Shown here piece after piece: positions 54,352 to 64,000 of a DNA stretch of 64,000 nucleotides. Every line of letters starts with the position of its first letter. Positions within the stretch are counted from its first letter, which is position 1. The notes beneath the pieces were generated by a model, which was given only the letters and a program-made list of their open reading frames with translations, was not told the DNA's origin and did no database searches. Both the position numbers and the translations under genes were made by a program. The stretch lies in assembly GCF_019925205.1 (NCBI RefSeq), contig NC_083565.1:25138241-25202240 (forward strand), in the 5' to 3' direction. The stretch is from Metopolophium dirhodum (Eukaryota; Arthropoda; Insecta; Hemiptera; Aphididae).

Positions 54352-57300
54352 ATGAGTTCGTCATCATTGGTAAGTAATATATTAATAATTTAACTATGTA
54401 TATGGGATGCTTATGGGACATTAATTATACAAACTATGATTTCATTTTAATCAGGAAAATCCTGTTTTTCAATTTGATATTTAAAAGGACTCTAGTTACT
54501 GAATTGATAAGTACTCTAATGATAAATAGATTCACCTTATATATATATTTTTTATTCGCATAACAGAAGATTAATAAAGCTAAATATGAGCCCCTGAACA
54601 TTATTTTGCCATGTACTTTACTTATAAGACAAAAAATGTGTATTAAACGCATTTGATTAATTATGAATAAATACATACATTAAATTTATTCATCAAAAAA
54701 TAATTATAACACTTACAGGATTTATTTTGTCCAAAACATTCAGACTCTGAAGCACCGATATCAGTTATTACAAAGATCTTATCACAAAAAGACACTTTAA
54801 AGTAAATATTTTACAATTATTCTTAATATTACCATTCTTATGTGTATATAATTGTTTTTTTTTTTTTTTAGATTTACACATATCTCCAATGAATTTGACA
54901 AATTAGGGTTTACCAAAGTGAAGGATTTGGCTGGATCAACCCTTGGCAAAGCAAGCTCGATTCAAATGTCAGGAGATACTCTAACGCAGCTTTATCAAGC
55001 TATGGAGGTATAAACTAAAAACATTTAAATTTTTAGATTATATTTATTTAATTACAAATATTTTTTTTTTAGATATATAGTGAACGCCTAGGTAAGTTAT
55101 AATTATTATCAGTACTATCTATTGCTATGTTATATATAGATGAGCATACGTAATCTATGACCAAACGACTTTTTTTTTTGTAAACTGCTCAAGGATTGGT
55201 ATCTGGGTTTAATAAAATATAATGTAAACTTCACCATGTATGTTGTTACCATATTTATATAGGAAATATTCAACTTAAAATTCATGTAGAACATTTTAGG
55301 TTAATTTTCTGTCTAAACTAATTCAATACTCACTTTGCTTTATATAACAATATTTTTCTAACAAACTCAAGAGCCTCCTGGTATTGTAAAAAATATGTAT
55401 ACACAATTTTTTTTTTTCATAAATATTTCTTAAGAGGATGCTACCTACCCATGCATTTGTTGTCTCTATCTAACATACATAAGAAATGGCATGTTTTTGT
55501 TAACTAGTTTCAATTATGTGCTGTCAGTTTTGATATTAGATCAAATTGACCAATTATCCAACTTTAAGGTAATAACTTCATCCGTACTTAAGCGTTGACG
55601 TTTTGTTTTCGATAGTTAAATTTTCAAGCATTACATGAGTAAGATATATCACAAAATAAAAATGCTCATAATATCTCCCTTGAAAATGAAAATATCAAAT
55701 AGAGGCCAATGATTTAGCATAGATCATGTTCTCAGCTATGAGTTTGATAAATATCAAAACTAACGATACAATATTGAAAAACATGATCAACAATTCAAGA
55801 TGAGACATCTTTCTAATAAATTAAATAAATAACTTGCATAAAATATTTTACATTTTACGTATTATCAAAATATTTTGATTGTTATTGAGCTCTTTATAGA
55901 CAATTTTTTTATTTTTTTAATATCAATAAATGTTTGATCAGTGAAAGGCATGATAATACAATGTAATACAATAATACTTGTAGGATGTTATATTAGATAA
56001 TTGAAAACAATTAATGATAGATATTAGAATGTTATTTGAAGTTTGAATTACAACTTAGTCGGTCTACAGACCTTATTCTATGTGACACAACCGGTATGTT
56101 CTCCCAAGGAATAGAGTATATTAGACCAATTTTGGTTTAATTTATATTTTATATACATATTTCACACATTGTTAACGTTCAAATAATTTTTGATTTTTTA
56201 GGAAAATAAGGATATATTTTTGGTATTATTTCACTTATTTTTATCATTGTTGGTCCACAATAAATTAATACATATTTTAGTTAAACTATTAATTTACCTT
56301 ATAAACATTTGTGCACTGCATGCAATTAATTAAACTAAAATTCAATCTGTTCTATACTAATTTATACCTTTTCTGTAAAATTATGCATTAAATATTCATT
56401 TAGCCCACACATCGACGCACACATGCCTACACAAAACTACCAAAACCATTATTAACAAATTTTTGAAACACAACTTCAGTCTTCAGCCATTCAAAAGTTT
56501 ATTTATTTGTACAAAAAAGTTAAATGAAAATTAAATGTCATCAAACACAATGAAACTGCTCCTATCTCACATTATTTTTGGTGTTTTCTAACGGTGGCCA
56601 GGAGTTCTAAATAAAGCTGCTTCTGTTCTATCGCATAATGTCATAGAATGATACTACATTTGAATCCAATTAATAATAATAATTATAATAATAATGAACT
56701 TCATTGCAACGACAACTTAAATAATACAAAAATGAATGACATAAAAAACCGTAGGATGCATATTGCCACATCACCTAAAAGCAAAGCTTGTGGTGGGGGA
56801 GCTCATCACCTTAAGAAGACAAAAAAGTTGAAAGACAATTGTTAATTTGGTTGAATTTTACTTAACAGTCTTATTATAACTCTATTATCTTTGAAAAATC
56901 AATAAAATTAAGATAAGTTTTGAATGACTTAAAACTATCACACTGATTAATATTATTATTTTATATACAACATAAATACAAGACGCTATTTTGTCTAAAA
57001 ACTTTTTGACACTTCAGTAAACGTATAATAACATTTTGCATATTATATCTAGTACTAATGTTCATGATCTGATACAGGTATCAAATGTTTATGTTTATAC
57101 AAGTCAACTAATACAGCTTGATTAAAATAATCTTAATATTATCTCCTCGATCATTCCCTAGTAAACTTGTTGGTCAATCATAATCCGCTTCAAAATTAAT
57201 ATATATTATATGTTCCTAATGAGTTAATAGTTTTATAGCTAATTAATTTAAATACAAAATCATTCATAATAAATTCAGGTTTCACATAATACAATAACAC

Positions 57301-59546
57301 TAAAATAATTATTTATTGAGCCCAATAAGGCTACGATATCATTGAAATGTGCCTTAATACTACTTATATTAATTTGAAAAACGGAAAAACTATTATTAGA
57401 CAAAGGTATATCCACTAAAGATTCAATATAAATGGAATATATATCAATATTTGAAACTCAGCATTTTATTTTTCATTTAAGAACTTAAAATTTACTTTAA
57501 AATAGATTTTACATTATTAATATACTAATTAATTACAGCTTATCGAACTGTTTGAATTGTATCAATTGTTATTCTACCAATTTATTAACTGAAATAACTT
57601 AATATTAATTATCGTTCAATGTTCTAAATTATATATTTTTTTTTTTTTAGATAAGCTTCTAAACTCTGCAAAAGCAGAACATCAAAATGGAAATTTTATA
57701 GCGACGCAAAAAATGTGTAAAGGTTTACTTACACATAAACCGAAAGACTTAAATGTTTTATTGCTTAATGCAAAATCATTTTTTAACTGCGAAAATTATG
57801 AAGAATGCATTGAATGTTTAGAAAAAGCAAATAATATTAATCCCGAATGTCCCGAAGTTTTAAGTAACTTTGCATTAGTTTGCATGAAAAAATCGGAAAA
57901 TAATCTAGCAAAAGAATACCTATTTCAAGTATGTGCAATAAAGCCTTATTGTGCGGATGCATGGACCAACTATGCTGACTTTTTATTTAAGACTAATGAG
58001 TTAGAACCAGCAAAACTGGCTTATGAACGTGTATTAAGTCTAGTACCCGAATTATATAAAGCACGTAATAAGTACGGAAAACTACTATTAAAAGTAAACA
58101 AAATAAAAGAGGCTAAAAAGGAGTTTAAGATTGCCCACAACAGTGCAACAAATTGTGCAGAAACATTAAACAATTTAGCAGATGTATATTATAAGAGCGG
58201 TAAATTTGGAAAATCTATTTTGAAATATAAACAACTCTTAGAAACAAACCCCGATCGGACGAATGCTTGTTTTCAGTTGGGAATGTCCTACATCAAAATT
58301 AAAGACTACCAAAATGCAGCTCACGCATTCAAAAAAGCAATCAAACTGGATCCCAAAAATGAGTGTTATTTACAAAAGTTGGCAATTACATACTGCTATG
58401 AAGACAAAATGGATGAAGCTGCTGAAACATTCAAAAAGTGTTTGAAACTCAAGCCCGACGATTTTAGCTTAAATTTCGAACTCGCTTTAGTCTATTTGTA
58501 TAATATTCGAAATTATAATGAAGCGGTACACTATCTTGAAAAATGTAGCCTTATAAATCCTGATAGAATTGACGTATATGAAAAACTCTTTGATGCATAC
58601 AGGAAAACTAAAGATCATTTAAATGCATCCGATGCTTGCATGTCCATGGGGGATTTGTATATGGAGAAGGATGATTATCAAAATGCAAGAAACTCATTCT
58701 GTTGTGCGGTACTTATGAACCCGAGGAATGCATTTGGTCATTGGAAAATGGGCCTGACATTGTATCAACTGGGACATGATGATTTGGCTCTTCAAAAGTA
58801 ATAATAATAATTCAACACCATTATAAGTTTAAAATGTGCTCTAAAAAGACCCTCTAAACATTCTCCAAATAATCTTTAAATTGGTAAAATTTTCAGAAAA
58901 CGCCCTTTTCTTTTACTTCAATGAGCTTATTAATGTATATGCAAGTTACAATAACTTGAAAATAATATGTAATGTACATCTTTTCTTTGGTAAATTATTT
59001 AAAATCGGTCAAATTTAAAACAATATTTCCAATTTAACAACAAACAAGTTATTGACCAACATCTATAACTTAAGGTTTTTAATTTAAAAACGTTTTTTTT
59101 TTTTTTTTGCAAACTAAAGACTTGTTAATTTACAACTAAAAATTAATTCTTTATGAACAAGAATATAAAATATTCTTAAATATGAATTATAGGCTAAATT
59201 CTCTTATCTCGGAGATATGTTTAAATTTACAAAATACATTTTTTTTTTCTATGAATTCCGTAATGGACAATTCGTGAAATCTTTTTAGTATAAGTATTAA
59301 TCATATAATTCATTTTTCAACAGATACAAACATGCAATAGCAATAAGGCCGGACTTTCCCGATGCCTATTGCGATATGGGGGTAATATATGATAAACGTG
59401 GCCTTCTAGAACAAGCCAAAGTATATTATGAAATGGCAATCAAGTTAAGTCCAAACGACCATTCCAACGCTCGGTTGAAATTGGCCGATATATCAATGAA
59501 AAAAATGGATCTTAATGATGCTATTACAGACAATGAAAAGCAATAG
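54352..59546 (+). CDS. TPR-repeat protein, OGT-like, copy 5
   Basis: Coding exons are 54352-54369, 54719-54801, 54872-55007, 55073-55091, 57651-58797 and 59324-59546. The product matches copies 3-4 by eye (Asp407, codon at 58613). It is the last complete gene of the array; its 3' flank is shortened to about 680 bp before unrelated sequence. If the polyadenylation site lies within the first few hundred bases, as in a typical insect gene, the transcript should be unaffected. A substitution near 56767 falls in the long intron. Confidence 0.87.
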
Positions 59547-59969
59547 AATATGACAATACATCTGTCAAGTAGATGTAATTTGATATTCTACATCTTCAAA
59601 ACGACAATACTCCATCCTGGTAAATATTTGATTTATATTATTTCAATAAGTAAAGTGTGGAACTATTAGACTTTTTTTTTTAATTAATTACTACAATTAT
59701 TATTATTTAGGTAATAATAAAAAAACGAGGATTTAATTATGTTGTGTTTTCCGATTTTTTAGTAATGAATAATTTATATTAACTGAATTCTTCAAAAGCA
59801 CTTTGTTGACTAGTATTATTGTCATGTGTTTCACTTAAACATTTAATCAACTACCCATTATAATTGATTTTAATATTAATTATGTAATATATTTTTTTTT
59901 TCAGGTTGAATTACTTTGACACCATAAAGATTAGTCTCAACCCAAAAAATGTTGATGTTTTTTGTAATA

Positions 59970-60227
59970 TTAATTTACAACAAAATAAGTAAAATCGTAA
60001 TCCTTGGTTTTAATATGTAATTTTTTCCAAGTTTGAACTTAAAATGTCTGTAAAAATAACTGTGTTTATATATTTTTTAGGTTATTTGGTTACAGTGTGA
60101 GATTTGTTGTTTTAAATTTTCAAACCTTAGATTTAAAAATTGAACATTTTATAATTTTTTTAACTTCAATAAATTTAAAAGTTTTCGATATTTTGTTAAA
60201 TTTTGTCAAAATTTGAGTTTAAATACT
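59970..60227. repeat. first ~260 bp of repeat-rich segment, unit 5
   Basis: The same start as 17421 onward, then broken. It marks where the amplified unit joins the single-copy right flank. Confidence 0.65.
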
Positions 60228-60599
60228 AAATCTTGGGGGTTCCACAATTTGAATTGCTTACATAGTCGTTATGTGTTAACACACAATTATTGTTAAATAT
60301 TATTTAACATATTTACCCACTCAAAAATTCAAAAATATACAAAAAAAACTAATTATCTTAATAAAATTAAAAAATATATTAGGTATGTTAATAAAAAATA
60401 CAATTGGCATTTTCAGTATACTTCTGCTTACAAATGTGTACTTACAAACTACGGTTTAATTAAATAAATAAAAATTTAATAAAATACAGAAAATGTAATG
60501 AAAATGTAATATTTATTAATTTTGGATCGAGTACCAATATGAAGTTACAAAATGTATATTATATTTTCAAATTAAAAATTTCTGCGATTGTCAAGTAGC

Positions 60600-61130
60600 A
60601 TAGATTTGTATTTCAGGACTGGCAGCACACTCGCCTTGCCTCGTCAATGATCAGAACGGAAAATTAAATTTAAAAAAGTGGGTAAGTGGATGTTGCTCTG
60701 CTGTGCAGTACTACAGTAGGTTACAATGTGGATCAATGTATAAAGGATTGTATTAAACATGAATTCAATGATATAATATCATTGTATAAGAAAAACGATT
60801 CTGAGTGGAGACGGTTTGTCAGTCTGGATATTGTTATTATTTATTATATTCTGTAAGTTGAATTTTTATTATAATAGGTATTATTATTTTTTATTCGTTT
60901 CTATGGTGATAAACAAAGTGCTAGAAATTAAAATCCCATTTTTAGCGGTTTTTCGTAATTTGTCGGTGGTTTTTCCTATGGCATCAAATAATTATTGAGT
61001 TAATCGAAAAATGACCCGTCTAAAGTACCACCTTGATCCAATTTTCTAAAAGATAAGGTACTATATGTTGAAATCAAAGAACTCTATCTGGTAGATATTT
61101 TGTATACAGGTTATAAAAAAAAAATTAAAT
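60600..61130. repeat. interspersed repeat copy related to the in-unit repeat
   Basis: 'tgatataatatcattgtataagaaaaacgattc' near 60769-60801 and the preceding 'gtggatcaatgta' context parallel 18690-18790 inside unit 1, but diverge strongly. The following 'gagtggagacggtttgtcag' and 'aatgacccgtctaaagtacc' blocks look like a dispersed insect repeat. The small open frame 60816-60998 lies inside it and is not considered coding. Confidence 0.5.
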
Positions 61131-61439
61131 AAATAAATACCATTTAAAACCACTAACTTCCTTGCTCAGAATCTAAAAATAAATACAAATTTTAAATCAG
61201 AGCTAAAAATAAAAAAAAACTCAACTATTTATAAAAAATTCAACTTTTATGTTTGCAATTATAATAGTCATTTTTACTCAAGTATACAAAAATAAGCAAA
61301 AAAAAAATTTTACCATAGAATTTATACATTACAAAACGTCAACATTTCAAATCAAAATAATTCAAGGTGAATTGTAAAAAATAACATTTACCACAATCAT
61401 ACCTACCAATTATTAGAGAACAAAATTCAACACATCTCA

Positions 61440-61760
61440 CTATAATATTTTATAATATAAAAATTTAAAGTTTTAAGCATAATTTCCTTTCGATAGTATC
61501 GATAGTGTTTGATATTTCGTCTGGTAGTGATCTCCAAGTGGATAGGTTATATATTTTTATTAAATTATTTGGTTGAGTTCTTTTATGTTTTAACGCTTTA
61601 AAAAATTATATTTTTAAATAGTTTGCCTTAAATATCATAGTCTGAGTATGAACATAGAAGCTAAGAAGCATAGAACTAACTTGGATCAAAAACTTCCAAC
61701 AATAGTATTTTTTTCACAAAATTGTACAATTTTTAACAATAATTATTCTGAAAATGCCTT
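61440..61760 (-). pseudogene. possible transposable-element coding remnant
   Basis: On the minus strand, around 61560-61490, one frame reads NLSTWRSLPDEISNTIDTIE, resembling the 'W.SLP..I..' C-terminal motif of non-LTR polyproteins. It ends in a stop soon after, and upstream the frame breaks. The match is short, so identity as an element relic is tentative. Confidence 0.3.
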
Positions 61761-61999
61761 ATCTGTTCTCATATTTTTAAATGACTCAATGACATTATAA
61801 ATAATAATTTCAGTCTTCCCAGTATTTGTTTTGGACTGTAATTTGTAGTACTGTACTGAGTATGTCTATAACTCCCAACAAATCTCTTTGCAAAACAATT
61901 ACTAAAATTATAAATTTACATTTTGTTATTTAAGATTATTATACAATAATAATATATATCTAATCTGAATGCAAGAATGCGAGTGTTTAAAGTTAAGAG

Positions 62000-62700
62000 G
62001 GGGGGGGGGGGTGTTTAAGCGCCTCCTAGCACCACCATAGTTTCGCCACTGATTAGAGCTACTCTCGCCAGTAAACACAAATCATATAATATAACCAGGA
62101 TACTTGGCCATTGTAAATTGTAACATAAAAGGCAATAAACATGTTTACAAGGCCGCCAAACTAACTCATTTAACCAACAACCCTCTTACATCCACAGACC
62201 TTTTATACCAGGATATTAAAAGAATTATAGCCAAAGACACACATTAGTCATGTGACATGACCAATGGGTAAATGTAATACTATCCACCAAATTACACAAA
62301 ATCAAAAGAACCACCTACCCTTGGCCTTTCTTTAAAAACATCACCAGAAAACATGGGGCTTCCATCACTTGCCACAGGATAGGACATACCCACATCACTC
62401 ATTAAAACCTCATGAAGAGAGAAGAACTTCCAGTTTGTCATCAAACACATACTAACAGAATGCCGGCGCTATGAAAACGAAAGGAGAGGATCAGGCCTTC
62501 CAGATCAGCATTCTGATCCGTGCAATGTCAATTCTACCTTAGGATTAATTTACAACTCAAAACTAATTAGCCAAATCTAATTAAATTTAACACACTAACT
62601 ATTTTAATAATATGTAATAATATAAATTAATCTACTATAATGTACGAACAATCCAACAATAGGAGCCCCTGAAATCTGATATAATGAATAAATAAAAAAA
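62000..62700 (+). mobile_element. non-LTR retrotransposon 3' end remnant (RNase H region)
   Basis: Broken plus-strand frames read KAAKLTHLTNNPLTS (after 62150), then RKHGASITCHRIGHTHITH, a stop, NLMKREELPVC and, after a frameshift, HILTECRRYENERR. This order matches the end of RNase H and the 'RIGHT..TH..L......C' plus 'HIL.EC..Y' tail of I/R1/LOA-type elements. The tail is A-rich with 'aataaataaaaaaaa' near 62688-62702. A run of 13 Gs near 61999-62011 precedes it. The remnant is antisense to, and inside, the presumed second intron of the BCCIP homologue. Confidence 0.65.
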
Positions 62701-62759
62701 AAAACTTTGAATTTTAAAGGTTATGTGTCTTTTACTAAAGAAGATGCCACACTTGCATG

Positions 62760-62957
62760 TGTCGAATCAGTCTTATAAACATACAACATGGCACATTTAC
62801 AGATAATATTTTTGGTTTTTAAGTTTTATAATAGGTCAATTCATCATACCAGGTTATTACACAAAATTGGAACGGCTGAACACAAATTTGCTATGTTGTA
62901 CTTTAGTGAGACAATGAATACTGGGGTGGCATCCTCATGAATTATTAAACTATATAC
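62760..62957. repeat. repeat-like intron sequence beside BCCIP exon 2
   Basis: The open frame on the minus strand continues past the exon 2 donor into HEDATPVFIVSLKYNIANLC and a stop. This is unlike BCCIP and looks like dispersed repeat sequence. The donor 'AAG|gtatat' at 62957/62958 is therefore preferred as the exon end. Confidence 0.35.
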
Positions 62958-63837
62958 CTTTATAATAACTGAGCCCATTTTGGGCTGATGAATCAGTAAC
63001 GAAGTCATATCAGACAGGTTTACTGGGGCTTTTAAGAACAGTTGTTGTAATAACTGTTTAATACAATGAAAATCTGTGATTTCCGGACTGCAGCCCTCAA
63101 ATTCAACATCAATTGACTGAAATAAAAATAAACACAATCAGTGAACGATATGTCAATACCTAATCAACTTTCTATTAACACAGAACTAAAATCGGCTTAC
63201 ACATTTTACTACATATATGATCAGAAATATGTCTTGTCGCATAATCAATATTGTTCTCAAAAATGATAACTAGCAATGGATAATAATATCGAAACTGCGT
63301 TATGAGAGGAATCGAGTAAAATATTATAGATATGTAATAATAATATTGTTGTGAACCAACTCAACTTAGATAATTATATCCAGCGATTATATAAATTTGG
63401 CATGAAAAACCAGCAACCTGTAAATAGGCCAATAATTGTACACTCGGGGTCCAAATCTTTGCATAGTTAACATTATTTGATGTACCTATAAACTTTTTAC
63501 AAGATAGATAGTTGGAACCAAAGGTATCATTATTCTATGGTCTATGGTTGGAACATTATTATTTGTTGCTTACAACTAAATCTGTGTTCTTTTGTCCAAA
63601 ATTGTTTGATCCAAATCATCTATAATCGATCTTATTACTCCCTGTCGTACCGGGCTATGGCCTCAGACATATTATAATAAAATATTATAATATATTGGTT
63701 TGGTTCTACGATTTAATATTTTAAACGGGGATGTTAATAAATGTATACTCAACCATTCCCGTAACAAGATCGTCGGGACCTATGGGGCTCGGTTCGAGGT
63801 CCCCAGCTAGTGCACCTCGTTTCCTTGCCGGCTCCAT
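62958..63837 (-). CDS. BCCIP: BCCIP homologue, first two coding exons (partial)
   Basis: Exon 1 coding is 63837-63754 (28 codons, MEPARKRG...LVTGM), with donor gttgag. Exon 2 is 63116-62958 (53 codons), with acceptor tttcag and donor gtatat; both junctions are phase 0. Exon 2 reads IDVEFEG, then FHCIKQLLQQLFLKAPVNLS and a LLIHQ..MGSVIIK end, closely matching the conserved N-terminal region of BCCIP. Family members act in the nucleus in genome maintenance, with a yeast relative (Bcp1) in ribosomal-protein and nuclear export chaperoning. Only the first 81 residues are visible; later exons should lie to the left but none was recognised before or within the TPR array. The first ATG follows a clean upstream region, supporting this start. 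Confidence 0.8.
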
Positions 63838-63904
63838 GGTCGCAATACAATAAGTTTCTTCCAACTGGATTGCGTATTTCGCTTGAAATGATGTTAAGCC
63901 GCGG

Positions 63905-63974
63905 TCGCACGATAATAGTAAAACGCGATAGTTACTATCGTGAAAGCTGCTATCAAGAGAGTGTCATCGTGCGA
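63905..63974. repeat. hairpin/MITE-like inverted repeat upstream of BCCIP
   Basis: 'tcgcacgat' at 63905-63913 is perfectly inverted at 63966-63974 ('atcgtgcga'), with further internal inverted pieces ('gatag..actatc'). It is preceded by 'ttaagccgcgg', which could be a TTA target site followed by an element end. It lies within about 70-140 bp upstream of the BCCIP start codon and continues towards the window edge, so its full extent is unknown. Confidence 0.45.
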
Positions 63975-64000
63975 ACAGATCAATAGTGACTATCAAACTA

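Larger units (their letters stand above)
51688..60227 (+). repeat. tandem array unit 5, truncated at 3' end
   Basis: Full homology runs to about 60218 and trails off by 60227, where 'caaaatttgagtt.aaatact' stops matching and unrelated 'aaatcttgggggttcc' begins. The unit therefore keeps its whole gene but only the first ~260 bp of the repeat-rich 3' segment. This is the right-hand edge of the array. Confidence 0.94.

Noticed and set aside
9146..60227. Array as a pure assembly duplication
   Set aside because: Not fully excluded. The units carry different private changes (69 bp deletion, 2 bp deletion, Tyr/Asp, scattered substitutions) and distinct edges, which an exact assembly repeat would not show. 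Read depth is still needed.

Overview
The window is AT-rich nuclear DNA from a eukaryote with spliceosomal introns. Short GT-AG introns, poly-T/AG acceptors, jockey-like non-LTR retrotransposons with (aaat)n tails and the style of the interspersed repeats suggest an insect, most likely an aphid. That assignment rests on pattern recognition, not on a database search. No bacterial-type genes, CRISPR arrays, rRNAs or tRNAs were seen.

About 80% of the window (9146-60227) is one recent tandem array of a ~10.65 kb unit: four full copies and a fifth that is cut off in its 3' flank. Each unit carries a putative promoter, a probable untranslated first exon and a seven-exon gene (six coding exons). The spliced product is 541 residues: a short N-terminal region followed by 12-13 tetratricopeptide (TPR) repeats. 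The TPR spacing and a C-terminal 'RPDFPDAYC' stretch resemble the TPR half of O-GlcNAc transferase (OGT), but no glycosyltransferase domain follows. All five genes look intact. They differ at one residue (Tyr407 in copies 1-2, Asp407 in copies 3-5) and at a few intronic sites, including a pattern that needs exchange between copies.

Left of the array are older relatives. At 1751-3462 lies a strongly decayed TPR gene (exon-4-like and exon-6-like pieces plus alignable intron). At 8322-9145 lies a partial, more diverged copy of the last exon, broken by a 131 bp GC-rich insert between 13 bp direct repeats. Between them is a ~229 bp-period tandem repeat split by a 3.6 kb, 5'-truncated, frameshifted jockey/CR1-like retrotransposon (about 4440-8056).

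Right of the array (60228-64000) come an interspersed repeat related to one inside each unit, two retrotransposon remnants, and the first two coding exons of a BCCIP homologue on the minus strand (63837 down to 62958). Its later exons are not recognisable in this window. A hairpin-forming MITE-like sequence sits just upstream of its start codon.
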